Below, in pieces: positions 19,526-28,449 of a DNA stretch of 64,000 nt (position 1 is the stretch's first letter; the number at the start of each line of letters is the position of its first letter). The notes beneath the pieces are model-generated. The model searched no databases. It saw only the letters and a program-made list of their open reading frames with translations, and was not told the DNA's origin. The translations under genes were made by a program, and so were the position numbers. The DNA comes from Actinomadura sp. J1-007 (GTDB lineage: Bacteria > Actinomycetota > Actinomycetes > Streptosporangiales > Streptosporangiaceae), in contig NZ_WING01000002.1 in the NCBI RefSeq assembly GCF_009793335.1, positions 1,531,011-1,595,010 of the forward strand, given 5' to 3'.

Positions 19526-20422
19526 TCAGCGCTTCTCTTGGGGGTCGCCGTTGATCCAGTCCCAGCCGGTGATCGTGGTGCGCATCAGCCGGGCGGCGGT
19601 CGACAGGTGGCTGTCGGCGCCCCAGTACAGGGTGACCGTGCGGCGGCAGTCGGGGCTGTCGACGGACATCCAGGCGACGGGGGCGCGCGTGGCGCTGCGG
19701 CGCGCGAAGGCGGGCACGAGGCCGATGCCGAGTCCAGCGCTGATCAGGTCGGCGATGGAGCTGTGCTCGTCGCTCTCGCAGACGATCCTCGGGGTGAGCC
19801 CGCGGGCGGCGAAGAGCCGTTCGAGCAGCCGCCGCGCCCAGTGCCCCTTGCGGGCGGTGACGAACGGCTGGTCGGCCAGCTCGTCGATGGTCACGGACGT
19901 ACGGCCCGCGAGCGGGTGGTCCAGGGGCGTGCACGCCCCCACCGCCTCGTCGAACAGCCGCGCGGACGCCAGCCCCTCCGCGTGGATCGGCTGCGAGGCG
20001 ACGCACAGGTCCACCTCCTGCGCGCGCAGGCGGCGGGCCATGTCCTCCGGCGGCGACCACTGGAGCTCGGTGTCGACGGTGGGGTGGGCGCGCTTGTAGG
20101 CGGCCAGCGGCCCGGTGAGGGTCAGGAAGGTCTCCGACGCCAGCCGAACCGTGCCAAGGCCCCGGCTGGTGGACTCGGCGACGGCGCGCCGTCCCGCGTC
20201 GAGCTCGCCGAGGGCGCGTTCGACGTGCTCGCGGAAGATCCTGCCCGTGTCGTTCAGCCGGAGCCGCCCGCCCCGGTCGAACAGCGGCACGCCCAGCTCG
20301 CCCTCCAGCCGCGCGATGGTACGGCTCAGCGACGGCTGGGCGATGTGCAGCTCCTCGGCCGCCCGGCTGAGGTGCTCCAGCCGCGCCACCACGAGGAACT
20401 GCTTGAGCGAGTTCAGATCCAT
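19526..20422 (-). CDS. LysR family transcriptional regulator
   Basis: The 298-residue protein starts MDLNSLKQFLVVARLEHLSR with the typical helix-turn-helix AAEELHIAQPSLSRTIARLEGELGVPLFDR, and a full effector domain ending SHLSTAARLMRTTI. It is intact. It is divergent from a SnoaL-like gene 121 bases away, the classical arrangement for LysR control of the neighbour. The space between contains ATAGCGATAGTGG and GATAACC elements, but I could not define a clean T-N11-A site. Confidence 0.92.
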   Translation of the reverse strand: MDLNSLKQFLVVARLEHLSRAAEELHIAQPSLSRTIARLEGELGVPLFDRGGRLRLNDTGRIFREHVERALGELDAGRRAVAESTSRGLGTVRLASETFLTLTGPLAAYKRAHPTVDTELQWSPPEDMARRLRAQEVDLCVASQPIHAEGLASARLFDEAVGACTPLDHPLAGRTSVTIDELADQPFVTARKGHWARRLLERLFAARGLTPRIVCESDEHSSIADLISAGLGIGLVPAFARRSATRAPVAWMSVDSPDCRRTVTLYWGADSHLSTAARLMRTTITGWDWINGDPQEKR

Positions 20423-20543
20423 GACGGCCCATGCCCCCACGCGCATAACCGGATAGCGATAGTGGTCTTGGACAAGATAACCGACGAGCCATAGTGTCGG
20501 GCGCGTGAGAAGCCAGGGTTCCGCTGGGGAAGGGCAGGCAGGG

Positions 20544-20990
20544 ATGGCGATGCCCACGCAACGCGAGACGGACGAAGCCGAGATCCGCCGGCAGGTCGAC
20601 AAGATCATCGAAGGTATCCGGGCCAAGGACCTCGACGGCCTGCGGCAGGCGTACGCACCGGACGTGGTGTCGTTCGACGTCGAGCCCCCGCTCCAGCACG
20701 TGGGCATAGACGCAAAGCTCAAGAACTGGTCGAACGTCTTCGCGTTCTTCGAGGAGGTGTCCTACGAGCTCCGCGACCTGGTCCTCACCGTCGGCGACAC
20801 CGTGGCGTTCGGGCACGCCTTCGGCCGTCTCAGCGGCACCCTGAAGGACGGGCCGGCGACGAACGGCATGTGGGTCAGGGCCACGTTCGGCTTCCGCAAG
20901 ACCGACGGCACCTGGCTGGTCACCCACGACCAGGTCTCGGTGCCGTTCGACATCACCACCGGCAAGGGCGTAACCGACCTCCACCCTTGA
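20544..20990 (+). CDS. SnoaL/DUF4440-type NTF2-like protein
   Basis: Starting at ATG 20544 after AGGCAGGG, the product has 148 residues; a GTG at 20505 is an alternative. Key segments are EIRRQVDKIIEGIRAKDLDGLRQAYAPDVVSFDVEP and RATFGFRKTDGTWLVTHDQVSVPFD, typical of the NTF2-like fold used by ketosteroid isomerase relatives. Some have no known activity. It is probably controlled by the LysR protein encoded divergently. A hairpin follows its stop. Confidence 0.85.
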   Translation: MAMPTQRETDEAEIRRQVDKIIEGIRAKDLDGLRQAYAPDVVSFDVEPPLQHVGIDAKLKNWSNVFAFFEEVSYELRDLVLTVGDTVAFGHAFGRLSGTLKDGPATNGMWVRATFGFRKTDGTWLVTHDQVSVPFDITTGKGVTDLHP

Positions 20991-21011
20991 CTTTGTCCCC
21001 CGGGGGAGCGT

Positions 21012-21036
21012 CTCCCAGGGAACGTTTCCCTGGGAG
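21012..21036 (+). terminator. Perfect 11-base hairpin after the SnoaL-like gene
   Basis: CTCCCAGGGAA at 21012-21022 pairs with TTCCCTGGGAG at 21026-21036 across CGT. No T-run follows. It lies 22 bases after the stop. Confidence 0.6.
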
Positions 21037-21140
21037 CGCCTCGTCCTGGTGCGTTGGTACGTTGGTGCGCGGGGGTGCTGGTGCGCGCCGGTGCGCTGGG
21101 GACTGGGGTGCGCCGCGCGCCCGTTCGCGCGCTGTGTGCC

Positions 21141-21185
21141 GCTCGCAACGCGTCGGCTCGCAATGCGTCGGCTCGCAATGCGTCG
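21141..21185. repeat. Three 15-base tandem units
   Basis: GCTCGCAACGCGTCG then two copies of GCTCGCAATGCGTCG. Non-coding context. Confidence 0.8.
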
Positions 21186-21647
21186 CGCGTTTGTGCGCGC
21201 CGAGCCGGATCTCCGCAGGTGTCTGTACGGCCGCGGGTGTCCGTGCGTCCGCGCGGAGTGCAGCGTGCGGGGGTGGTGCACGTGCGCGGTTGGGTTGCGC
21301 TGCGGGCGCGTTCGTCCGCGCTGTGCCGCGCGTCGTGCGGGTGCGGTGTACGAGTGTGTTGCGTCGCGTCGCGCATTCGTGTGTGCCGAGCTGTGCGTCC
21401 ACGCGTCCATGTGGGCGCGGGGTACGAGTGCGCTGCATTGCTCGCGCGTCCGTTCGCGCGGGCCTGCGTGTTCGCCCGCGCGTTACTCCACGTCGGTGCG
21501 TTCGCGCGGGTATGGAGTGCGGGTGCGCCGCTACGTTGGGCCGCGCGCGTTCGTGCTGCGTTGCGCGTCCACGCCTTCATGGGGCCGTGCGTCCGTACGG
21601 GTACGGCGTGCGTGGCGTGCGGGGGCGGCGTTGTGTCGGGCGTTCGC

Positions 21648-22705
21648 TCAACATGTTCGGGGGACGGCGCGGGGGCCGAACGGGCCAGACACGTCGCGGG
21701 CCATCGGCGCGGGGACGGCGATGAGCAACGCGGTGACGTTGTCGTGGCCGCCCGCGTCGAGTGCATGCGCCACCAGTGCTCGCGCCTCGTCCAGAAGTCC
21801 GCCTCCGTCCAGAAGCTCGCCTCCGTCCGGGATCCCGGCGTCGTCCGGGTGCGAGGCCCCGTCCGGTCGGGCATCGCCCAGTGGGGAGCTGGCCAGTCGG
21901 GAGCCGTCCAGCCGCGTACGGTCTGCGAGGTCGTCGCTTTGCCGGACGTTGGGCGGACGGCTGGCGGGCGGCTGGATGTCGGAGAGCCGGGCAGTGGTCG
22001 CGCGAATGGCGGAGGGGTGCGGGGTGAGGTGGACGCGCAGGGAGTCGGGGTCGGGCAGGTAGCGCCACAGACCGTCGGTGCACAGCAGTAGGCGGCCTGG
22101 TCCGGGCGGACGGTAGCTGCGGATGTGCGGTTCGGGTTCGGGGGCGTCGGCGCCGAGCCAGGCGGCGAGGGCGTCGTGTTCGCCGGTGTCGTCCTCGGTG
22201 AGCGCCATGCCGGGGCCGTGGTCGGGGAGCCAGTAGGCGCGGCTGTCGCCGACCGAGCCGCACCAGAGGCCCTGCGGTCCGGCGGTCGCGGCGACGTAGG
22301 TGCAGGCCGGTGCCGCGTCGACGGACGCGGCGAGGGCGGCGACCGCGCGTCCGGCGCGGACCGCGGCACGGTGGTGGGCGTCCTCGGGGAGCGCTCCCGC
22401 CTCCAGTCGCGCGGCGAGGGTGGCCGCGCCGGTCTGCGCGGCGACCCGGGCGGCCCGTTCGGAACGGGGGGACATGGACACGCCGTCGCAGACCACGCCG
22501 ATCGTCCAGGGACCGGCCGTGACCAGCGCCATCGCGTCGGCGTTGACGGCGCGCCGCAGGCCGCGGTCGCTGACGGCCGCCGCGCCCGGGCCGGCGGTGG
22601 CCTCCACGTGCGCGCGGAACGACGGCTGCGCGGTGCCGCAGTCCCAGCAATGGCCGTCGGGGCGACGGTCCCGCCGCACGCGCCGCAGCCCGGCGTCGCG
22701 GACAT
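21648..22705 (-). CDS. PP2C-type Ser/Thr phosphatase with N-terminal zinc ribbon (one frameshift)
   Basis: The ATG at 22705 begins SATPGCGACGGTVAP, and after one C is restored on the coding strand at the run at 22659-22662 the protein continues DGHCWDCGTAQPSFRAH. This gives two Cys pairs (CxxC and CxxC) for a zinc ribbon. The phosphatase core follows: WTIGVVCDGVSMSPRSE (metal Asp), WCGSVGDSRAYWL, LLLCTDGLWRYLP and ALDAGGHDNVTALLIAV. A 60-residue Asp/Gly/Ser/Pro-rich insert sits before the last motif. The role would be dephosphorylation of Ser/Thr-kinase targets; no kinase is nearby. About 350 residues. Confidence 0.85.
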
Positions 22706-22831
22706 CCCGCCAGGATAGGGGCGAACAGAGCCGTTCACGAGGCTCGCCGACCGGTCGATCGCGACGAGGGCCTGGGGGCGGCGTGGACGCGGGCGGCGGG
22801 GAGACGGACGCGGCGGCGGGGGAGGCGGGGG

Positions 22832-23401
22832 TCAGTGGGTGGGGGTGCGGTGGCGGGCGCGGAAGGCGGCGGCCTTGGCGCGGTTGCCGCATTCGCGCAT
22901 GTCGCACCAGCGGCGGGAACGGCGGCGTGAGGTGTCGAGGTAGACGCGGGTGCAGGTGGGGGCCTCGCACTCCTTGAGGGCGGCGGCGGACGGGCCGCCG
23001 AGCAGGTCGACGGCGGAACGCGCCACGGCCGCGAGGGCGGAGGCCAGGTCGCCGGCGCGTTCGGCGGTGTCGGGGCCGTCGGAGGTGGGGGCGAGGCGGG
23101 GGACGGGCGGGGCGTCCGCGGCGGATTCGTTGATCAGGTCGCGGTCGCCGGGGGCGGGCGGGGCGCCGTGCAGGGCGGCGGTGGCCGAACGGTAGATCGC
23201 CTCGCGCAGCTCGACGGCTCGGGCGAGGCCGGCGTCGTCGGCGGGCGGGGCCGTGGTCAGCAGGCCCGCCTCGACGGTCCAGCGGGCGAGGTCGGCGGGA
23301 GCTACGAGGAGGTCGACGCGGTCGAGCCTCCGGTGCTTGACGGTCCCCGCGAAGTCGAGGGCGAGGGCCCCGCTGACGAAGGTGAAGCTCATGAAACCCA
23401 T
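22832..23401 (-). CDS. CGNR zinc-finger regulator (ABATE domain)
   Basis: This 189-residue protein has the N-terminal ABATE domain (SFTFVSGALALDFAGTVKHRR) and a C-terminal CGNR finger in which two Cys of CEAPTCTRVYLDTSRRRSR pair with those of WCDMRECGNRAKAAAFRAR. The finger is expected to bind DNA. An in-frame ATG at 23392 is a possible second start. It is divergent from an exporter gene across two matching inverted repeats, so it probably controls that gene and itself. Confidence 0.92.
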   Translation of the reverse strand: MGFMSFTFVSGALALDFAGTVKHRRLDRVDLLVAPADLARWTVEAGLLTTAPPADDAGLARAVELREAIYRSATAALHGAPPAPGDRDLINESAADAPPVPRLAPTSDGPDTAERAGDLASALAAVARSAVDLLGGPSAAALKECEAPTCTRVYLDTSRRRSRRWCDMRECGNRAKAAAFRARHRTPTH

Positions 23402-23466
23402 GGTAACCGTCTTGACAGGTTATGCGGCCGGTTCGCAGACTGGATAACCGGCTTCGACGGTTATCC
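23402..23466. promoter_or_regulatory. Two matching inverted-repeat operators in the divergent promoter
   Basis: TAACC (23404-23408) pairs with GGTTA (23418-23422), and TAACC (23445-23449) pairs with GGTTA (23459-23463). Both have 9-base spacers with related sequence (GTCTTGACA and GGCTTCGAC). The second has longer arms, GGATAACCG and CGGTTATCC, with no mismatch. The centres are 41 bases apart, about four helical turns. Confidence 0.7.
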
Positions 23467-23482
23467 GGGGTAGGGGTGCTTC

Positions 23483-24415
23483 ATGGCGCTGGACGCCGAA
23501 CGCGAGATCCACAGCAAGATCACGCGTGAACCCGGTTCACGGCCGTCGCGGCTGTTGCGGCGCTTGCCGGCGGCGTCCGGCGCGGCGGTGCCCGGGGTGT
23601 TCGTGGTGCTGTGGAGCAGCGCGTTCATCGCCGGGGTGATCGGAGTGGACGCAGCGCCTCCGCTGCTGCTGATGTTCTCGCGGTTCGCCGCGGCCGGTCT
23701 GCTGCTGGCGGCGTTCGCCCGGGCGGTACGGGCGCCGTGGCCGCGCGGGCGCACGCTCGCCCACGTGGCGGTGTCGGGACTGCTGGTCCAGGCCGTGCAG
23801 TTCGGCGCCCTCTACAGCGCGCTCGGCATGGGCCTGCCCGCCGCGGTCGTCGCGCTGGTCCAGGGCCTGAACCCGGTGGTGATCGCCGTCCTCGCCGCCC
23901 GCCTGCTGGGGGAGCGGGTGAACGGGCGGCAGTGGGTCGGGTTCGGCCTCGGCGCCGCGGGCGTCCTGCTGGCGGTCGCGGACCGCGTGGCGTTCTCCCC
24001 CTGGGGCGTGGTGCTGTGCGCGATCGGGCTGCTCGGACTGAGCCTGGGCACGCTCTACCAGAAGCGGTTCGTCCCGGAGATGGACGTGCGGAGCGGGACG
24101 GCGGTGCAGTTCCTGGTGGCCGCGCCGCCGCTCGGCCTGCTGGCGCTGCTGCTGGAGACGCCGCGCGTGTCGGACTGGGGCGCGTTCGGCGGCTCCCTAG
24201 GATGGATGGTCGCGGTGAACTCGATCGGCGCGTTCGTCCTGCTGAACACCATGCTGCGGCGCTCGTCGGCCAGCCGCGTCAGCACCCTGTTCTTCCTGAC
24301 CCCCTCGGTCACCGCCCTCATGGCGTTCGCCCTGGTCGGGCAGGCGCTGCACCCGCTGGCGCTGATGGGTTTGGTGCTCGGCGCCGCCGGCGTCCTCCTC
24401 GCCAACCGCCGCTGA
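23483..24415 (+). CDS. EamA/DMT family transporter
   Basis: The 310-residue protein has ten hydrophobic segments in two repeats, each with the EamA pattern (FVVLWSSAFIAGVIGV, then PAAVVALVQGLNPVVIAVLAARLLGE; second half VAVNSIGAFVLLNTMLRR, then LTPSVTALMAFALVGQALHPLALMG). A hydrophilic tail of about 35 residues precedes the first helix. Such proteins export amino acids, metabolites or drugs. The likely regulator is the CGNR protein encoded divergently. It is intact. Confidence 0.92.
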   Translation: MALDAEREIHSKITREPGSRPSRLLRRLPAASGAAVPGVFVVLWSSAFIAGVIGVDAAPPLLLMFSRFAAAGLLLAAFARAVRAPWPRGRTLAHVAVSGLLVQAVQFGALYSALGMGLPAAVVALVQGLNPVVIAVLAARLLGERVNGRQWVGFGLGAAGVLLAVADRVAFSPWGVVLCAIGLLGLSLGTLYQKRFVPEMDVRSGTAVQFLVAAPPLGLLALLLETPRVSDWGAFGGSLGWMVAVNSIGAFVLLNTMLRRSSASRVSTLFFLTPSVTALMAFALVGQALHPLALMGLVLGAAGVLLANRR

Positions 24416-25049
24416 CGCCGACCATCGCTTACGCCGACCGCCTTCCTGACGCCGGCCGGCCCTGGTGCCGAGTGTGCTGGCTGATGCCATGCCTTCGGTG
24501 CCCAGTCCCTGACGCAGCGGAGGCTGATGCCAAGGGTGCTGACGCTGAGGGTGCTGACGCTGAGGGTGCTGATGGTGAGGGTGCTGATGGTGAGGGTGCT
24601 GATGGTGAGGGTGCTGATGGTGAGGGTGCTGATGGTGAGGGTGCTGATGGTGAGGGCGCGCCAGCGGGAGGGATCTTGGTGAATGTTGGTGGTGAGGGGG
24701 TGGCGCACCGGCCGCGCACGAGCCGTGGAACGGTGCTGAGGCCGTTGCCTCTCCACCGCCGGTAGCGGCATCGACGGTCGGCGGTCAGGTGCGGGGCCGC
24801 TGCCGCTGCCGGTGTCGGTGTTGGCGGTCGGGGGCGAGGGCGTTGCGCGCGTTTCGTACGGCCCCTCGGAGGCTTTCGCGAGCAGCCGCCTGGCTTGATG
24901 TTGGGGCGGGGCGGGTATGTCGGGCGCCGTGTTCGTTCGGGTCCCTCGTGGAGGGGACGGGGGGATCACGCGCGGCGGGGACGCGGCGGCGAGCCGTTCG
25001 CGATCACGATAGGACGCGGTTTCCGTCGCGTCGTTCATCGGGAGGTTCC
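24416..25049. other. Gene-free 634 bases holding a 15-base minisatellite
   Basis: Outside the repeat at 24538-24657 I see no supported gene. One frame through the repeat would encode a Gly-Ala-Asp-Gly-Glu series, but it has no start signal or family. A GGAGG at 25041-25045 serves the next gene. Confidence 0.5.
24538..24657. repeat. 15-base tandem repeat, eight units
   Basis: Two units of GCTGACGCTGAGGGT are followed by six of GCTGATGGTGAGGGT (the last ends GGC). Because 15 is a multiple of three, any frame through it would stay open as copy number changes. Confidence 0.9.
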
Positions 25050-26601
25050 ATGGGCCGGACGTTTCGCATCGCCGCCGCGGGGATGGTGGCCGGGCCGGCG
25101 TTCCTGACGTGCGGGCCGCAGGCGATCGCGGCCCCGTCCGTTCCGGCCGCGCCCTCTGCATCGGCCCCGCCCTCTGCAGCGTCTGCACCGTCTGCGCTGG
25201 CCGCCCCGTCTGCACCGGCCGGCTCGCCCGCCCCGGCCATCCGGTCCATCCGGTCCACCCGGCCCGCGCTGTCCGCCCCGCCGTCTGTCTTGCTCGCTCC
25301 GTCCGCACGGCTCGTACTGTCAGCCCTGCCTGCTTCGGTCAAACCGTCTGCCCTGTCCGAACGGCCTGCGCCGTCTGCGCCGTCTGGCCTGGCCGTCCTG
25401 CCCGCGCCGTTCGCTCCGGTGGTCCGTCCTGCTCGGCCTGCGTCGTTCGCTCCGGTCCGCGTGCCCGCTCGGCCCGCGCCGGTCGCCCGGGTCGCGTTGC
25501 CCGAGCTGTCCGAGCTGTCCGCAGGGCCCGCTCCTGCCGGGGAGGTCGGGGCGGGGGATCGTTGTCGGGGGATCCTGTGCATTGGCCGGTTCAGGAGTAT
25601 CTGGAACGGACGTTGCCGAAGGGGCCCGGCGGTAGTGTCGCGGCGGCTCGGGGTGGGCGGCTGGTGCATTGCGCGGGCTTCGGCTGGGCCGATCGGGAGC
25701 GCAGGATCCCCGCCGGGTGCGACACCGCGTACGACATCATGTCGATGACCAAGCAGTTCACCGCCGCCGCGGTCATGAAGCTGGAACTGATGGGACGGCT
25801 GCGGACCGGCGACCGCATGGGCCGGTACCTCGGGCCGGTGCCGGCCGACAAGCGCCGGATCACGCTGCACCACCTGCTGACGCACACCTCCGGGCTGGAG
25901 GACGTCGGCGACGACTACGACCCCGTCTCCCGCGACGCCATGCTGCGGGCCGCGCTCGGGTCCCGGCCGGCCTCGGTCCCGGGCGCGGAGATGCGCTACT
26001 CCAACCTCGGATACAGCGTGCTGGCCGCGATCGTGGAGAAGGTGTCCGGGATGCCGTACGAACGGTTCCTGCGCCGTCACCTGTTCGGGCCCGCGGGGAT
26101 GGCGCACACCGGGTACGTGCTTCCGCGCTGGCGGCGGGGGCAGGTCGCGGTCGAGTACGACTCTCGCGGACGGCGGATGGGCCGGCCCTTCGAGCACCCG
26201 TGGGCCGCCGACGGGCCGTACTGGTACCTGCGCGGCAACGGCGGGCTGCTGTCCACCCCGCGCGACATGTACCGCTGGCACCGCGCGCTGAACGGCGACG
26301 CCGTCCTCCCGGCCGCCGCGAAGAGGAAGATGTTCACCCCGTACGCCGTCGCCGGCGAGGGGCCCGAGGGCAAGCTCTACTACGGGTACGGCTGGGGCGT
26401 GCTGCCGCGCTCGGAGCTCGGCCGGGTGGTGGAGCACGACGGCGGCAACGACTGGTCGTTCGGGAGTACGCGCGGTTCCTCGACCGGGGCGTCATGGTCT
26501 TCTGGATCACCAACGAGGCCACCCGGGAGGGCCGCTGGGACCTCCCGGAGATCAACCGCGAGCTCACCTTCGGCATCGCCCGCCGCGCCGCCACCGGATG
26601 A
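25050..26601 (+). CDS. Secreted beta-lactamase-family serine hydrolase (two frameshifts)
   Basis: GGAGG precedes the ATG at 25050. The N-terminus RTFRIAAAGMVAGPAFLTCG then AIAAPS resembles a signal peptide, followed by about 140 residues rich in Ala, Pro and Ser. After one G is restored at 25567-25571 the catalytic domain begins DPVHWPVQEYLERTLPKGPGGS. It has IMSMTKQF (Ser-x-x-Lys), RYSNLGY (Tyr-x-Asn) and EHDGGNDW (His-x-Gly type). A second missing G at 26462-26464 leads to the C-terminal EYARFLDRGVMVFWITNE. Family members are DD-peptidases, esterases or related hydrolases outside the cytoplasm. The long flexible linker suggests cell-wall display. Confidence 0.85.
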
Positions 26602-26741
26602 CGCGCCGCGAGCCTCGCGACGCGCCGCAAGGCTCGTTCGGTAGCGGGCGGCGCCGTCCCCGCCGTATGCCGCGGTCCCCGTAACGTAACTACCGCGGGC
26701 TTCGCCGCGCACGCGGGTGCCGCCGCGTGGCGCGGGGTTCG

Positions 26742-27644
26742 CTACGTGGCGGTGGGGGAGGCGGTGGAGTCGGTGGGGTCGGTGGTGAGGAAGGTCAGCA
26801 GGGCGTCGGCCAGTTCGTGCGGGGACTCCTCGCTCATGTGGTGTCCGCTGTCGATCGCGTGGCCGGTGAGGCGGTCGGCCCAGGGGCGCCAGACGCCGAG
26901 GACGTCGTCGTCGTACAGTTCGGCCAGGTCGTCGCGTACGCCCCACAGGACCAGCAGCGGAGCGGAGATCCGGCGGCCGGCGGTGCGGTCGGCGTCGTCG
27001 GCGGCGCGGTCCGGGCCCAGGCCCGCGCGGTAGTCCTCGCACATCGCGTGCTGGACGGCCGGGTCGTGGACGGCGCGCAGGGCGTCGGCGTGGTTCCCGG
27101 CGCCCATGCGCTCGGGGTCCAGGCCGTACCAGGCGTCCACGTCGGCGGCGATGAGGCGTTCGGCGAGCGGGGCGTCCTGGCCCATGAAGAACCAGTGGTA
27201 CCAGGCTTGGGCGAAGCGGGCGTCGCAGCGGGCCAGCGCCTCGCCGATCGGGACGTCGCCCAGCACGACGACGCGTTCGACGGCGCCGGGATGGTCGAGG
27301 GCCAGGCGCTGGACGGCGTAGCCGCCGCGGTCGTGCCCGACCGGGACGAACCGCTCGTGGCCGAGGGCCCGCATCAGGCCGACCAGGTCGCCGGCCATCG
27401 CGCGCTTGCTCGCCTGCGAGTGGTCGGGACGGTCGGGCGGCGCGGTGGAGCCGCCGTACCCGCGCAGGTCCGGGCAGACGACGGTGTACCCGGCGTCGGC
27501 GAGCAGAGGCGCCACCCGGTGCCAGGTGGTGTGCGTCCGCGGATGCCCGTGGACGAGCAGCACGGCCGGCCCGGACCCGCCGTGCCGTACCCGCAGGCGG
27601 ACGTCGCCGACCTCGATGTGCTCCAGCGCGAATCCCTCGAACAT
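26742..27644 (-). CDS. Alpha/beta hydrolase resembling haloacetate dehalogenase
   Basis: The 300-residue protein has the nucleophile elbow VGHDRGG with Asp105 in place of Ser, an oxyanion LVHGHP, and catalytic His in GHHMSEE. The cap segment AWYHWFFMGQDAPLAERLI carries His150-Trp151, the halide-binding pair known in fluoroacetate dehalogenases, and CEDYRAGLG supplies Tyr. The second carboxylate-binding Arg of those enzymes (D-R-G-x-R) is Tyr109 here, so the substrate may differ; epoxide hydrolysis is the alternative. The ATG at 27644 gives the family's N-terminus. It stands alone. Confidence 0.85.
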   Translation of the reverse strand: MFEGFALEHIEVGDVRLRVRHGGSGPAVLLVHGHPRTHTTWHRVAPLLADAGYTVVCPDLRGYGGSTAPPDRPDHSQASKRAMAGDLVGLMRALGHERFVPVGHDRGGYAVQRLALDHPGAVERVVVLGDVPIGEALARCDARFAQAWYHWFFMGQDAPLAERLIAADVDAWYGLDPERMGAGNHADALRAVHDPAVQHAMCEDYRAGLGPDRAADDADRTAGRRISAPLLVLWGVRDDLAELYDDDVLGVWRPWADRLTGHAIDSGHHMSEESPHELADALLTFLTTDPTDSTASPTAT

Positions 27645-27735
27645 GCCCGCCGGGCTACCCGCTGATCGTCCGCGCAACCGCCGTCCCGGACCGGGGACGC
27701 CGTCCGGGGGGATGCCGTCTGGTGTTGCTTCGGCT

Positions 27736-28449
27736 TCAGTGTTCCAGGAGGAGGCCGGCCGCGGCGTTCAGGGTCACGGAGATGCCGATGCCGCCCACGG
27801 TCCACCCCAGGGCCCGCGGGGTGTTGCGGGTCAGCCAGTCGTTGATCCGCCGCAGCGGCGGTTCCACCATCCGGTGGGCGGTCAGGCGTACGACGGCCAG
27901 TACGGCGGCGGGCAGGGTCATCACCAGGCAGTATGCGGCGAGCGTGGCGCCGGTCAGGCGCCAGCCGAGGTCGGCGTCGGCGATCAGGCCCACGGCCGCC
28001 AGGTAGGGCAGCATCGTGGCCGCCTCCAGCAGGGCCGCCAGCAGCGCCAGGCTCATCAGCGCCCCGGTGCCGCCGCTGCCCGACATCGTTTGCGCCCGCC
28101 ACCGCTGGACCCTGCCCTCGGCGCCCTCCCGGCGGCGGGCGCGGGCCTCCAGTCGGTAGCTCAACGCGATGATCGCGATGCCGAGGGCGAGCTGCCCCGA
28201 CTTCAGCACCGAGGGCGGAACGGCCGCGGCGGCCGTCCGCGCGGCGTTCAGCACCGGCTCGGCGCCCAGCGCCAGCAGCGCCCCCGCGCAGAAGTAGAAC
28301 GCGGCGACCACCGCCAGGTACGCGGCGATGCGGCCGGGGCGCAGCCGTCCGGGGGCCAGCAGCAGCCAGACGGGGATCAGCAGGGTGCCGAAGCTGGTGC
28401 TGTCCACCAGCGCGAGCCCGGCCAGGACCAGTGCGAGCGCCGGGGTCAC
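27736..28449 (-). CDS. GAP-family (Sap-like) integral membrane protein
   Basis: The 237-residue protein starts with a GTG overlapping the TetR stop (GTGA at 28446-28449). It has six hydrophobic segments, including LALVLAGLALVDSTSFGTLLIPVWLLL, written here in pieces, and a charged central loop, EARARRREGAEGRVQRW. This is the pattern of GAP/Sap proteins, mycobacterial relatives of which export lipids. Coupling to a TetR regulator suggests an inducible exporter, but the cargo is unknown. Confidence 0.75.
   Translation of the reverse strand: MTPALALVLAGLALVDSTSFGTLLIPVWLLLAPGRLRPGRIAAYLAVVAAFYFCAGALLALGAEPVLNAARTAAAAVPPSVLKSGQLALGIAIIALSYRLEARARRREGAEGRVQRWRAQTMSGSGGTGALMSLALLAALLEAATMLPYLAAVGLIADADLGWRLTGATLAAYCLVMTLPAAVLAVVRLTAHRMVEPPLRRINDWLTRNTPRALGWTVGGIGISVTLNAAAGLLLEH

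Larger units (their letters stand above)
20991..21647. other. Gene-free 657 bases of low-complexity DNA
   Basis: Apart from the hairpin at its left end and the 15-base repeat, I see only GTGCG/GTGTGC-rich sequence with many CGCG steps and no supported gene. Base use (more T than neighbours) differs from the flanking coding regions. Confidence 0.45.

Noticed and set aside
23611..24765. A frame encoding GADGEG repeats near the minisatellite
   Set aside because: It runs out of frame through the EamA gene and lacks a start signal, so it is probably a shadow of that gene plus repeat.
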